NCBI RefSeq assembly: GCF_010729105.1
Contig: NZ_AP022573.1
Coordinates: 1-64,000 of the forward strand
Direction of reading: 5' to 3'
From: Mycobacterium saskatchewanense
Lineage (GTDB): Bacteria; Actinomycetota; Actinomycetes; Mycobacteriales; Mycobacteriaceae
Length of the DNA stretch: 64,000 nucleotides
Shown here piece after piece: positions 28,451 through 36,622 of the stretch (positions are counted from its first letter, which is position 1; the number at the start of each line of letters is the position of its first letter). Made by a program: the position numbers and the translations under genes. The notes under the pieces are model-generated. The model was not told where the DNA came from, searched no databases, and saw nothing but the letters and a program-made list of their open reading frames with translations.

Positions 28451-29866
28451 TCAGTTCGCCACGCGGGCGGGTCGGCGGGTCGGCTTGGCGGCGGACGGCT
28501 TGCGGGCCAGCGCGCGGCTGAGCAGACGGGCCACCCCGAGTTCGATGCCGCTCGCGAACTCGTCGACGTCGGGCGTGGAGTCGTAGTCGGCGGTGATGCC
28601 GAAGACCAGGTCGTCGACGTAACTCAGCATGCTGATGACGGTGCGCATCTGCATAGCGATCGGCGGCACCGGCAGCAGCTCCTCGACCGGGCGGCCCAGC
28701 ACCTGCAGCCGCTGACGGGGGCCGGGGACGTTCGTCGCGAGGGTGACCACGCTGCGTTGCGGCAGCCGGGTCAACAGCCGGACCGTCCACGCGCTGAAGG
28801 GGAATGGCAGATAGTTCGTCGCGGCGACGAACGCGTTTGCGGCCTGCCGCTCCCCGCTGTTCTTCACCTTGTCCAGCCGCGTGTGGACGAGCCTGAGCCG
28901 CCTGACCGGGTCGTGCTCGGCGACCGGCAACGACGACAGCATGGCCGAGACGCGATTGTCGGTGCGGTCCATGGCGTTCGGCGCGCGCACCGACACGGGA
29001 ATCATGGTCCGCAGCGAGCTGCGTCGCGGCTTCTCCCCGCGGCGCAGCAGCATGGTGCGGTAGCTGTCGGTGATCGCGGCAAGCGCCACGTCGTTGAGGG
29101 TCACGTCGAACGCCCGGCAGATCGATTCCACCTCCTTCATGGACACCCGCGCCGCGCTGTAGCGGCGCATGTTCGTCACCGGGCCGCGCAGCGAGGTCCC
29201 CGTGGCCGGGGTCAGCAAGCCGGTAGCGAATTGCACTGCGCCCCTTGCGGTGTACACCGCCGTTGCGGTGGTGTACACCGACGCGCGCCACAGTCCGCCG
29301 GCCCAGGTCAGCGGGTTACGGCTGAGGCCCGCCTGCAAGACGATCGACGATGGCGGCTCCTGGGCGGCTCGGATGTCGCCGACGAAGGAGTCACCCGGGC
29401 CGGCGTCCGTGAGACTCGCCAGTATCCGCACGGCGGCGATGCCGTCGGCGATGCAGTGATGGATCTTGATCAGCACCGCCCAGCGCCCCTCGGGCAGGCC
29501 CTCGACGACCCAGCATTCCCACAACGGGTGGTCGCGGTCGAGCCGGCGTTCCATCAGATCCGCGACGATCCGGAACAGTCCCGCGTCGTCGCCGGGCGGG
29601 GGCACGGCGGCCCAGCGCACGTGATGGGCGATATCGAAATTGCCGTCGTCAACCCATTGCGGCGCCGCCAGTTCCAGGGTGTGCTTGTGCACTCGCTGGG
29701 TGAATCGGCGCTCGCCGCGGATCCGCTCGGACAAGGTCGCCAACAACCGCACCCGTTCGGGCATCGGCCCGTCGACGACGGCCAGGGTACCGATCGCCAG
29801 GCTCACGTGGCGGTCGGCGTCCTCGGCCTCCAGGAAGCTGGCCTCGAGGGTGGTTAGCTGTTCCAT
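28451..29866 (-). CDS. Wax ester synthase/diacylglycerol acyltransferase (WS/DGAT)
   Basis: This is a second acyltransferase, about 471 residues and a distant paralog of the convergent one. The catalytic motif is LIKIHHCIADGIAAVRILAS (HHxxxDG). RDHPLWECWVVEGLPEGRW, LNDVALAAITDSYRTMLLRR and the C-terminal NVPGPRQRLQVLGRPVEEL and YDSTPDVDEFA are all typical of mycobacterial Tgs proteins. ATG 29866 is chosen (MEQLTTLEASFLEAED matches usual N-termini) over 29896. A DosR-like site lies 56-75 bases upstream. Having two Tgs genes end to end implies coordinate lipid storage. Confidence 0.88.
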   Translation of the reverse strand: MEQLTTLEASFLEAEDADRHVSLAIGTLAVVDGPMPERVRLLATLSERIRGERRFTQRVHKHTLELAAPQWVDDGNFDIAHHVRWAAVPPPGDDAGLFRIVADLMERRLDRDHPLWECWVVEGLPEGRWAVLIKIHHCIADGIAAVRILASLTDAGPGDSFVGDIRAAQEPPSSIVLQAGLSRNPLTWAGGLWRASVYTTATAVYTARGAVQFATGLLTPATGTSLRGPVTNMRRYSAARVSMKEVESICRAFDVTLNDVALAAITDSYRTMLLRRGEKPRRSSLRTMIPVSVRAPNAMDRTDNRVSAMLSSLPVAEHDPVRRLRLVHTRLDKVKNSGERQAANAFVAATNYLPFPFSAWTVRLLTRLPQRSVVTLATNVPGPRQRLQVLGRPVEELLPVPPIAMQMRTVISMLSYVDDLVFGITADYDSTPDVDEFASGIELGVARLLSRALARKPSAAKPTRRPARVAN

Positions 29867-29921
29867 CGCCGCTCTCCGATCATCGATCGGCATCACTATC
29901 CGCCGCGCGGCGCGGCAGTCG

Positions 29922-29941
29922 GTAGTGCCGTTAGTCCCGAA
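29922..29941 (-). promoter_or_regulatory. DosR-box-like site upstream of the second WS/DGAT gene
   Basis: The core GTGCCGTTAGTCCC (29925-29938) matches 11 of 14 positions by eye, including a perfect right half followed by GAA as in the extended consensus. It lies 56-75 bases before the start at 29866. Confidence 0.6.
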
Positions 29942-29973
29942 GCGGTGGGGCCGGGTTACTCAGAGCGCTGAGC

Positions 29974-30213
29974 TCAGCGCCGCGCCGGCTGCGATGCGCG
30001 GCCGACGTGGACCATGATGCGATCGAGCACGACCTCGGACAGGTCGCCGTCGTCGGCGACACGGGCCAGGCCGCTGCGCCGCAGGAACGTGTCGAGGCGC
30101 CGATCCGGCGACCAGTCGGCATAGCTGGAGTCGACGTACCGTGACCGCAGAAAATCCGAAGCCAGAGAATCTACGTCAGAGTCGGTCAACAACAACGGTG
30201 GGTTAGCACCCAT
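29974..30213 (-). CDS. Small protein of unknown function
   Basis: This 79-residue acidic protein, MGANPPLLLTDSDVDSLASD followed by FLRSRYVDSSYADWSPDRRL and TFLRRSGLARVADDG, has no signal peptide or membrane segment. I do not recognise the family. A CTCAAGGAGTATGACGG sequence (minus strand) just upstream of ATG 30213 contains a good ribosome site. It sits upstream of the WS/DGAT gene on the same strand but is separated from it by a promoter region. A DosR-like site lies about 90-108 bases upstream, so hypoxic induction is plausible. Confidence 0.6.
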   Translation of the reverse strand: MGANPPLLLTDSDVDSLASDFLRSRYVDSSYADWSPDRRLDTFLRRSGLARVADDGDLSEVVLDRIMVHVGRASQPARR

Positions 30214-30301
30214 CAGCCGTCATACTCCTTGAGTTCAGCCGCAATCGCCTCAGCCAAAGTACGTCAGACGAGGCCATAATTCCGTCACGTGCGGATTGCG
30301 G

Positions 30302-30321
30302 ATAGGGCCCAAAGTCATCAA
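30302..30321. promoter_or_regulatory. DosR-box-like site in the divergent gap before the SRPBCC gene
   Basis: The core GGGCCCAAAGTCAT (30305-30318) matches 10 of 14 positions by eye. It lies between genes starting at 30213 (minus) and 30399 (plus) and could act on either. Confidence 0.45.
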
Positions 30322-30398
30322 GGCGGAAGAGCCGATACCAGGATCATCGACGACCATCGACCCTGGCGCATGGGCGTTGCCCGGCCGAGACTGGCGCC

Positions 30399-31019
30399 AT
30401 GGCCAACACGACGAGACGGGTCGCCGAAACCGCCGCGCTGCTCGCGGTTCTCTACGGCGCCCGACGGTATTACCGCAACTGGGGCACCACCAAGGCGGAG
30501 AGCACGATGGCGCTGCCCGGTGATGCCTTGGTGGCCGACCCGGCGATCCAGACGACCGAGGCGGTGTACGTCGACGCACCGGTATCCGCAGTCTGGCCCT
30601 GGCTTGTGCAGCTCGGTCATGGCGACGCCGATCGGATCCACCCTGAATGGCAGCGCCTCGCAGTCGGCGACGAGGTGTGCCTGGCGCTCGGGGGGCTGCC
30701 GGGCCTCCCGGAAGGGGTCAGGCTGCGGGTCGCCGAGATCGTGCCCGAGAAGTCCCTGGTACTCACGGCCGGCCGGCCGGGACAGCGGTGGAATGCTGTG
30801 TGGTCCTTCCATATTCAGCCACACTGGGAGGACCGGGTTCGGCTGCTCACCCGCGCGAGAATCGCCCTGCGTCACCCGGGGGAAGTGTTCGCCATGGAAC
30901 TCGTCAGGCCCGGCATCGCGCTGGGCACGCGGTGGTTGCTGCTCGATGTCAAGCACCGGGCGGAGCGGTGGCTCGCTCAGCCTCCCGATCGGCCTCAGCC
31001 GGTCGCCGAGACCGGCTGA
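30399..31019 (+). CDS. SRPBCC-superfamily (START-like) protein
   Basis: This 206-residue protein has an N-terminal basic/hydrophobic segment (ETAALLAVLYGARRYYRNWG) and then a helix-grip domain: EAVYVDAPVSAVWPWLVQLG starts the domain, WNAVWSFHIQPHWEDRVRLL lies in the middle strands, and a helix near the C-terminus contains ELVRPGIALGTRWLLLDVKH. The fold binds hydrophobic ligands; no catalytic residue can be named. A DosR-like site lies upstream, and a strong terminator separates it from the convergent hspX. Confidence 0.75.
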   Translation: MANTTRRVAETAALLAVLYGARRYYRNWGTTKAESTMALPGDALVADPAIQTTEAVYVDAPVSAVWPWLVQLGHGDADRIHPEWQRLAVGDEVCLALGGLPGLPEGVRLRVAEIVPEKSLVLTAGRPGQRWNAVWSFHIQPHWEDRVRLLTRARIALRHPGEVFAMELVRPGIALGTRWLLLDVKHRAERWLAQPPDRPQPVAETG

Positions 31020-31028
31020 GCAGACGAT

Positions 31029-31062
31029 CAAGGGCCCGGGCGATTAGTCGCCCGGGCCCTTG
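31029..31062. terminator. Bidirectional intrinsic terminator hairpin
   Basis: This is a perfect 15-base stem (CAAGGGCCCGGGCGA and its complement) with a TTAG loop, located between the convergent SRPBCC gene (ends 31019) and hspX (ends 31072). There is no long T-run, as is usual for mycobacterial terminators. Confidence 0.85.
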
Positions 31063-31071
31063 AAGGTCTGG

Positions 31072-31500
31072 CTACTTGGAGGCCACCTCGACGTGCTTCT
31101 CCGGCGCCGACGGCCCCGAAACACCCACGGAGACAGTCAAGATCCCCTTGTCATAGGTCGCCTTGATGTCGTCCTCGTCGGACCCGGGCGGCAGGGTCAG
31201 CGTGCGCACGAACGAGCCGTACGAGAACTCCGAGCGGCCGTCGAATTCCTTCTTCTCGCTGCGCTCGGCCTTGATGGTCAGCTGGTTGTTGCGGACGGTG
31301 ATGTCGACGTCCTTTGCCGGATCGATACCCGGAATCTCGGCGCGCACCTCGTAGTGCCCGTCCACCACCTCGTCCTCCAACCGCATGAGGCGGGTGTCGA
31401 ACAACGGGCGCAGCCCGGCGAACGACGGGAATCCGGCGAAGAACTCCGAGAACTCGGGCAGCAGCGCGTGCGACTTCGGTGTTGCGGGAAGGGTTGTCAT
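31072..31500 (-). CDS. hspX: HspX (alpha-crystallin, 16-kDa Hsp20 chaperone)
   Basis: This 142-residue small heat-shock protein is very close to M. tuberculosis HspX/Acr (144 aa): LPEFSEFFAGFPSFAGLRP, FDTRLMRLEDEVVDGHYEVR, FDGRSEFSYGSFVRTLTLP and EDDIKATYDKGILTVSV. It is an ATP-independent chaperone abundant in hypoxic, non-growing cells. The crystallin domain spans about residues 40-130. ATG 31500 is preceded by AGGAG at the right distance, and the whole ribosome site lies in a 17-base tandem duplication. A DosR box at 31584-31603 lies upstream. Whether it is the ortholog or a second paralog of Acr cannot be settled here. Confidence 0.93.
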   Translation of the reverse strand: MTTLPATPKSHALLPEFSEFFAGFPSFAGLRPLFDTRLMRLEDEVVDGHYEVRAEIPGIDPAKDVDITVRNNQLTIKAERSEKKEFDGRSEFSYGSFVRTLTLPPGSDEDDIKATYDKGILTVSVGVSGPSAPEKHVEVASK

Positions 31501-31534
31501 CGATTTCTCCTCATGTGCGATTTCTCCTCATGTG
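31501..31534. repeat. 17-bp tandem duplication carrying the hspX ribosome-binding site
   Basis: CGATTTCTCCTCATGTG occurs at 31501 and again at 31518 on the plus strand. In the hspX direction each copy reads CACATGAGGAGAAATCG, so the AGGAG site is duplicated. The distal copy also creates an upstream ATG opening a six-codon frame that stops inside the proximal copy. Confidence 0.9.
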
Positions 31535-31583
31535 TATGTCCCACGGTCACGCTATTCATCCGACCACCGGGCGGGCGGCCGCG

Positions 31584-31603
31584 GTAGGGACCGAAGTCCT
31601 CAT
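31584..31603 (-). promoter_or_regulatory. DosR box upstream of hspX and the nrdZ remnant
   Basis: The core GGGACCGAAGTCCT (31587-31600) matches 11 of 14 DosR core positions by eye. It is about 85 bases before the hspX ATG and about 50 bases before the nrdZ remnant start, so it may once have served both divergent genes. Confidence 0.65.
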
Positions 31604-31647
31604 GTGGGTTTCGATCTGCTGAACTCTGGCCAACGGCGGGCATACTC

Positions 31648-31966
31648 GTGACCATGGTCGGATCCGCACACGCTTCCCGGTGGCCGGCAAGCGTCCGGCG
31701 CCGTGACGGCCGCGTCGTACCGTTTGACGCGGCGCGTATCGAGGCTGCGATCGCGCGGGCCGCCCGGGAGGCCAGCCGAGGCGACCGTCGACGACGTCCG
31801 CGCCATCTACCTGGCCGCGTGGAAGGCTAAAGTCAAGGGCATCACGGTATATCGCTACGGCAGCCGGCACGGTCAGGTCTTCAGCTACCTCGGCGCCGAG
31901 CAACCGCTGCCCGCGGCTGACGTCGCGTTCAGCGGTGGTTGCATCGGCCGTGACTGCGGGTTCTGA
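31648..31966 (+). pseudogene. nrdZ: Remnant of nrdZ (B12-dependent class II ribonucleotide reductase)
   Basis: The first 40 codons (frame of 31648) read like an ATP-cone N-terminus: VRRRDGRVVPFDAARIEAAI, then ARAARE. From about 31775 another frame gives the C-terminus of class II reductases: TVDDVRAIYLAAWKAKVKGI, TVYRYGSRHGQV and the redox-active tail GGCIGRDCGF. The roughly 600 codons of the catalytic barrel are missing. Intact nrdZ (Rv0570 in M. tuberculosis, about 690 aa) is DosR-regulated, and a DosR box lies just upstream here. A large internal deletion with frame change is the simplest explanation; no functional enzyme is possible. Confidence 0.75.
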
Positions 31967-32022
31967 GGGGCCGCCGGCGACCCGCCGCCAGTATTGGCGA
32001 TGCGGGCCGATTGGCCACCGGC

Positions 32023-32042
32023 GCAAGGTCCAACGGCCCTAG
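32023..32042 (+). promoter_or_regulatory. Weak DosR-box-like site upstream of the Rip3-type gene
   Basis: The core AGGTCCAACGGCCC (32026-32039) matches 9 of 14 positions by eye. It lies about 95-113 bases before the GTG at 32136. Position and neighbours support it; sequence alone would not. Confidence 0.3.
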
Positions 32043-32135
32043 TTTCCACCGCGTCGCCGCCCTACTTTCGAGAATGGTGGGCTGGCTGATTCACCTTCCA
32101 AAGCCCGTGTCCGCCTTGAACGTTGGAGGTATGAG

Positions 32136-33320
32136 GTGCGCGATACGATCCCGCTGGGGCGGATCGCCGGATTCCCGGTGAGCGTCCACTGGAGCGTCCT
32201 GGTCATCCTGTGGTTGTTCACGTGGAGCCTGGCGAGCACGTTGCCCGGCGTGGTCAAGGGGTATTCGGCCGGGGCGTACTGGCTGGCCGGGGTGTGCGGC
32301 GCGCTGGTCCTGCTGGCGTCCCTGCTCGCCCACGAGTTGGCCCACGCCGTCGTCGCCCGGCGCTCGGGTGTGGCCGTCGGGGACGTGACGCTGTGGCTGT
32401 TCGGCGGTGTGACCACCCTCGGCGGCGAGGCGAAGACGCCGCGGGCGGCCTTCCGGATCGCGATCGCCGGCCCGGCCACCAGCCTCATCCTCGCCGCGAC
32501 GTTCGGCGGGCTGGTCGCGGCGCTGCACGCCGTGGGTGCCGCCCCGATAGTCGTCGGCGTCGCCTCGTGGCTGGGGGCGATCAACCTGCTGCTGGGCCTG
32601 TTCAACCTGTTGCCCGGCGCCCCGCTGGACGGCGGAAGGGTGCTGCGGGCCTACCTGTGGCGCCGCCACGGCGACCCCGTTCGCGCCAGCATCGGCGCCG
32701 CGCACGCCGGCCGGGTGCTCGCGTTCATCCTGATCGCGCTGGGATTGGCCGAATTCGTGGCCGGCGGGCTCGTCGGCGGGGTCTGGCTGGCGTTCATCGG
32801 CTGGTTCATCTTCGCCGCCAGCCGCGATGAAGAGACCCGGGTCACCACGCAGCAGCTCTTCAGCGGGGTTCGCGTCGCCGACGCGATGACCGCCCGCCCG
32901 CACACCGCGCCCGCGTGGATCACCGTCGAGGACTTCATCCACCGTTACGTGCTCGGTGACCGGCACTCGGCCTACCCGGTCACCGGGCCGGACGGGTCGG
33001 TCGTCGGGCTGGTCACGCTGACTCAGCTGCGCGGCGTCGCGCCGGCCCACCGGGCCACCACGCAGGTGGTCGACATCGCCCTGCCCCTCGACGCCGTGCC
33101 CACCTCGGCGCCGCACGAGCCCCTGACCGCACTGCTCGGCCGGATGTCGCCGGCCGGTCCGCACAGCCGCGCCCTGGTCTTCGAGGACGGGCAGCTGGCG
33201 GGCATCGTCACGCCCACGGACCTCGCCCGGCTGATCGACGTCTACCGGCTCGCCCGCCCCCGGCCGGGCCATCCGGTGGGCGAGACCGCGCACGCCGGCA
33301 CGTTCGAGGCCCGACGATGA
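32136..33320 (+). CDS. rip3: Site-2 zinc metalloprotease with CBS domains (Rv2625c/Rip3 type)
   Basis: This 394-residue membrane protease closely resembles Rv2625c (393 aa, DosR regulon). The zinc motif is [17 protein letters not shown] (HExxH) near residue 69, and the second metal motif is [20 protein letters not shown] near 160. The following membrane helices and two CBS domains (about 245-380, starting [13 protein letters not shown]) may sense adenosyl ligands. Site-2 proteases cut transmembrane substrates such as anti-sigma factors; the substrate here is unknown. The GTG at 32136 is used. Its stop overlaps the next gene by four bases (ATGA), so they are coupled. Confidence 0.92.
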   Translation: MRDTIPLGRIAGFPVSVHWSVLVILWLFTWSLASTLPGVVKGYSAGAYWLAGVCGALVLLASLLAHELAHAVVARRSGVAVGDVTLWLFGGVTTLGGEAKTPRAAFRIAIAGPATSLILAATFGGLVAALHAVGAAPIVVGVASWLGAINLLLGLFNLLPGAPLDGGRVLRAYLWRRHGDPVRASIGAAHAGRVLAFILIALGLAEFVAGGLVGGVWLAFIGWFIFAASRDEETRVTTQQLFSGVRVADAMTARPHTAPAWITVEDFIHRYVLGDRHSAYPVTGPDGSVVGLVTLTQLRGVAPAHRATTQVVDIALPLDAVPTSAPHEPLTALLGRMSPAGPHSRALVFEDGQLAGIVTPTDLARLIDVYRLARPRPGHPVGETAHAGTFEARR

Positions 33321-34108
33321 AACCCGTCATCGTCGGCATCGACGGATCGCAGGCGGCCGTCTCGGCCGCCCTCTGGGCCGTCGACGAGGCCATCAGCCGG
33401 GGGGTGCCGCTGCGGCTGGTCTCGGTGATCAAGCCGACCCATCCGTCCAGTGAGGACTACGCGCGCGACCTCGAGCACGCCGAGATGTGGCTGCGCGGAG
33501 CGCGATTCGCGGTCGAGGCACGCCGCAAACCGGTCACCATCGAAACCGACATCCCGCGGGGCCCCGCCGCCCCGGTGCTGGTCGAGGCGTCCCGCGACGC
33601 CGAGATGGTCTGCGTCGGATCCGTCGGGATCGAGCGCTACGCCCGGTCGATCTTGGGGTCCACGGCAACCGAACTGGCGGAGCGGGCGCATTGCCCGGTC
33701 GCGGTTCTGCGCACCGAGCAGGACCAGCCGGCGCCCGACGTCAACTGGATCGTGGTCCGGATGACCGACGAGCCCGGCAACGACACCGTCGTCAAGTGCG
33801 CCGCGTGGGAGGCGAAGCTGCGCCGTGCGCCCATGCTGGTTCTCGGCGGCCGGCCGGAGGAGCTCGGCGCGCACGCCGACGGCCGGTTCGAGCGCCGGGT
33901 CGCGGAGTGGCGGCAGCGCCACCCCGAGGTGCGCGTCTACCCGATCACCACCAAAGCCGCGATCGTCGACTTCCTGAGCGCCAACGAGGAGCGAGTGCAG
34001 CTCGCGGTTATCGGCGCCGCCGAGGCCGGTGATCTCATCCGGCTCGTCGGGCCCACCGGGCATCCGCTGTTCCATCATTCCGAGTGCTCGGTGCTCGTCG
34101 TCCGCTAG
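33317..34108 (+). CDS. Universal stress protein (Rv2624c type)
   Basis: This 263-residue protein has two Usp domains. The first starts [20 protein letters not shown] and contains [20 protein letters not shown], the G-x2-G-x9-GS/T nucleotide loop typical of ATP-binding Usp proteins. The second starts [19 protein letters not shown] and is more diverged. It resembles M. tuberculosis Rv2624c (272 aa), a DosR-regulon member of unknown molecular function. It is coupled to the Rip3-type protease by a four-base overlap, as in M. tuberculosis. The overlap and shared regulation suggest a common dormancy role. Confidence 0.9.
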   Translation: MKPVIVGIDGSQAAVSAALWAVDEAISRGVPLRLVSVIKPTHPSSEDYARDLEHAEMWLRGARFAVEARRKPVTIETDIPRGPAAPVLVEASRDAEMVCVGSVGIERYARSILGSTATELAERAHCPVAVLRTEQDQPAPDVNWIVVRMTDEPGNDTVVKCAAWEAKLRRAPMLVLGGRPEELGAHADGRFERRVAEWRQRHPEVRVYPITTKAAIVDFLSANEERVQLAVIGAAEAGDLIRLVGPTGHPLFHHSECSVLVVR

Positions 34109-34133
34109 TCCAACAGGTGACGTTTGGCACTTT

Positions 34134-34892
34134 ATGGGCTCGTCGCGGCCCGGCAATGATCGTCGGGTGCAAAATCGTACGTCGCGGATATGGGCTTCGC
34201 TCGGGTTGCTCGCCGAGCGTGACAAATCCTTCCTGTCGCCGCGTCACGCATGTCTGGCCTGCGTCGAGGCGCTCGGCGTCAGCGGCGCTGCCCTGATGGT
34301 GACCCGGGACAGCGCTTCCCTGGAGCCGGCGTACGTGAGCGACGCGCGCGTCAGCGAGGTGGAGCGGCTGCAAGCGACGTTGGGTGAGGGACCCGGAAGC
34401 GACGCGCTCGGGTCGGGCCGGCCGATGCTCGTCGGGGACCTCGCGGCCCCGATGAGCCTTCAGCGCTGGCCGGAGTTCGCCGCCGAAGCGGCCCGGCTCG
34501 GGGTGTGTGGCATGTACAGCCTTCCGCTGGCGCTCGGCGCCCTCCAGGTGGGCGTGCTCGACCTCTTCAACGACATCCCCGGGCATCTGGGCCAAACCGA
34601 GCTGCGGGACGCGTTGATCTACGCCGACACGGCGTTGCTGCTCCTGCTCGACGCCCGCAGCGGCGTCGCCTCTTCGCTGGACGCCGAGCACGCCAATGAG
34701 TTCGGACCGGTGCTGTGGCACGCCCAGGTACACCAGGCGGCGGGAATGATCGCGTCGGACCTGGACACTTCGGCTTTCGACGCGTTGGTGCGGCTGCGTG
34801 CGCACGCGTTAGACCATGGCAACCGGCTGACCGACGTCGCCCGTGCGGTCATCGAGGGACGGCTGCGATTCGCACCGGACTGCACCGCCTAG
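34134..34892 (+). CDS. GAF-ANTAR RNA-binding antiterminator-type regulator
   Basis: This regulator of about 252 residues has an N-terminal GAF domain (about 30-170, with SGAALMVTRDSASLEPAYVS and LPLALGALQVGVLDLFNDIP), which binds small ligands. The C-terminal ANTAR domain (about 190-245, VHQAAGMIASDLDTSAFDAL then HGNRLTDVARAVIEGRLRF) binds paired RNA hairpins to prevent termination. The target RNAs cannot be told from sequence. ATG 34134 is chosen; GTG 34167 is an alternative. It sits between two universal stress genes, a place where M. tuberculosis has no such gene as I recall. It converges on the Rv2623-type gene, 19 bases away. Confidence 0.85.
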   Translation: MGSSRPGNDRRVQNRTSRIWASLGLLAERDKSFLSPRHACLACVEALGVSGAALMVTRDSASLEPAYVSDARVSEVERLQATLGEGPGSDALGSGRPMLVGDLAAPMSLQRWPEFAAEAARLGVCGMYSLPLALGALQVGVLDLFNDIPGHLGQTELRDALIYADTALLLLLDARSGVASSLDAEHANEFGPVLWHAQVHQAAGMIASDLDTSAFDALVRLRAHALDHGNRLTDVARAVIEGRLRFAPDCTA

Positions 34893-34911
34893 GGGTGGCC
34901 CGTCCCCGACG

Positions 34912-35793
34912 TCAGGCAGGCGACTGACGTGCCACGATCACCGGCACCGTAGCCATCTGCGCCACCGTCTCGCCGACGGAGCCCACCAGCATTCCCGCGA
35001 ATCCGCCGCGGCCGCGGCTGCCGACCACCACGAGCTGGGCCTCCCGGGACTGCTCGACGATCCGCCGCGCGGGCTGGGCCTGAACCACGGTGCGGCGCAC
35101 TTGCACGTCGGGGTACTGTTCCTGCCACCCGGCCAGCCGCTCGGCCAGCACCTCTTCGGCCATCGATTGCGTTGCGGGCCAGTCGATGTCGGGGCACTCC
35201 GACTCGAGATCGCTCCAGGCGTGCACGGCGATGAGGCCGACCCGGCGGCGCGAGGCCTCGTCGAAGGCGATGGCCGTCGCCGACTCCGAGGCCGGCGACC
35301 CGTCAACACCCACCAGGACCGGCGCATGGCTGATCCCCGGCGTCGCGTCCTGATCGTGGATGATTGCGACCGGGCAGTGCGCGTGCCGCAGCAGCCCCGA
35401 GCTCACCGAGCCGAGCAGCCGGCCCGGCCAGCGCCCGCTGCCCAGGGCGCCGGTGACCACCAGTTCCGCGTCTTTGGACAAGTCGATCAACGTCGACACT
35501 GCCGAAGCCGCAAGGATTTCGGTGTGCACGGCGGCCGGGCCGCCGTGCTGCGACGCCTCGTCGACCAGCCGCAGCGCGGCGTCGACCAGTCGGCGCCCGT
35601 GATCCTGCTGCCAGCGCAGCACGCCGGCGGGCACCGGCGTCTTCAGCCACGTCAAGACCTCGGGCGATACCGCATGTACGAGAGTCAAAGGGGTTTTGCG
35701 CATTTCGGCTTCGAGCGCCGCCCACTGCACCGCTACTCGGGCGGCTGGGGAGTCGTCGATGCCGACGACGATTCCGAGAGTTGCGTTTGACAT
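34912..35793 (-). CDS. Universal stress protein (Rv2623/TB31.7 type)
   Basis: This 293-residue tandem-Usp protein is very close to M. tuberculosis Rv2623 (297 aa). Domain 1 starts LGIVVGIDDSPAARVAVQWA and has the ATP loop GALGSGRWPGRLLGSVSSGL. Domain 2 starts VLVGVDGSPASESATAIAFD and has GSRGRGGFAGMLVGSVGETV. Rv2623 binds ATP and restrains growth, promoting persistence. Both nucleotide loops look intact here. A weak DosR-like site lies about 60-75 bases upstream. It is divergent from an ArsR-type regulator at 35951. Confidence 0.93.
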   Translation of the reverse strand: MSNATLGIVVGIDDSPAARVAVQWAALEAEMRKTPLTLVHAVSPEVLTWLKTPVPAGVLRWQQDHGRRLVDAALRLVDEASQHGGPAAVHTEILAASAVSTLIDLSKDAELVVTGALGSGRWPGRLLGSVSSGLLRHAHCPVAIIHDQDATPGISHAPVLVGVDGSPASESATAIAFDEASRRRVGLIAVHAWSDLESECPDIDWPATQSMAEEVLAERLAGWQEQYPDVQVRRTVVQAQPARRIVEQSREAQLVVVGSRGRGGFAGMLVGSVGETVAQMATVPVIVARQSPA

Positions 35794-35849
35794 GGCACGA
35801 CCGTATCGGCGCGGGCGAACGTCCCGTCAGAGCCATTTGTCATCGGCAG

Positions 35850-35869
35850 GACGGGCAGGAGTCCCCAAC
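35850..35869 (-). promoter_or_regulatory. Weak DosR-box-like site upstream of the Rv2623-type gene
   Basis: The core CGGGCAGGAGTCCC (35853-35866) matches 9 of 14 positions by eye, with a perfect AGTCCC half and a CAA tail. It lies 57-76 bases before the start at 35793. Confidence 0.4.
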
Positions 35870-35950
35870 GCTGGCCGCCTTTCTCCAACTTTCCCTGTGT
35901 AAAGTCGGAGGTCCAGCTTTCCGGCCAGGCTGAAGGAGCGTGAGGTCCTG

Positions 35951-36622
35951 TTGAAATCCGCGTCGACGGGGGAACCTGCGAGCCGCCGCCGGGAGGTGCT
36001 GCGGGTAGTGCGCGCGTCGACCCACCCGCTGAGCATCATCGCGATCGCCGAGATGCTGGACGTGCATCCCAATACCGTCCGCTTCCACCTCGAGAACTTG
36101 TTGGCCGATGGCCAGGTGGAGCGGGTGGAGCTCGTCCGGAAGGGGCCGGGCCGTCCGCCGCTGATGTTCCGCGCGGTTCGGCAGATGGACCGCGGCGGGA
36201 TGCGGCACTACCGGCTGCTGGCCGAGATCCTCACGGCCGCCTTCGCCGCCGAACGCAACCCCCGCGCCAAGGCGCTGGCCGCGGGGCGGGCCTGGGGCCG
36301 CAGGCCGGATGCCGGATTGGAGCCCCCGCCCGGGGGTGCCGCGGGCGTCGACGAAACCATCGATCACCTGGTCGCCGAGCTCGACGATCTCGGCTTCGCC
36401 CCCGAGCGCCGGGAGACCAACGGGGAACACCAAATCGGGCTGCGGCACTGCCCTTTTCTGGAGCTGGCCGAGAATCGCGCCAGCGTGGTGTGCCCGGTGC
36501 ACCTGGGACTCATGCAGGGCGCCATGGAGAGCTGGGAAGCGCCCGTCACCGTCGACCGACTGGAACCGTTCGCCGAGCCGGACCTGTGCCTGGCGCACTT
36601 GACTCTCCGAGCGGCCAGGTGA
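35951..36622 (+). CDS. Winged-helix regulator with C-terminal cysteines (Rv2621c type)
   Basis: This 223-residue transcription factor has an N-terminal winged helix-turn-helix (about 20-75: LSIIAIAEMLDVHPNTVRFH, LLADGQVERVELVRKG). The C-terminus has three cysteines in a CPF...CPVH...C pattern (spacing 13 and 31), reminiscent of iron-sulfur SufR-like regulators. It corresponds to Rv2621c (224 aa). The TTG start at 35951 follows GTGAGG at five bases. It heads an operon with a membrane protein and a cupin, as in M. tuberculosis, and is divergent from the Rv2623-type gene. Metal or redox sensing is inferred, not shown. Confidence 0.85.
   Translation: MKSASTGEPASRRREVLRVVRASTHPLSIIAIAEMLDVHPNTVRFHLENLLADGQVERVELVRKGPGRPPLMFRAVRQMDRGGMRHYRLLAEILTAAFAAERNPRAKALAAGRAWGRRPDAGLEPPPGGAAGVDETIDHLVAELDDLGFAPERRETNGEHQIGLRHCPFLELAENRASVVCPVHLGLMQGAMESWEAPVTVDRLEPFAEPDLCLAHLTLRAAR

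Noticed and set aside
34029-34133. N-terminal extension of the GAF-ANTAR protein
   Set aside because: It overlaps the end of the universal stress gene in another frame and adds serine-rich sequence with no family match.
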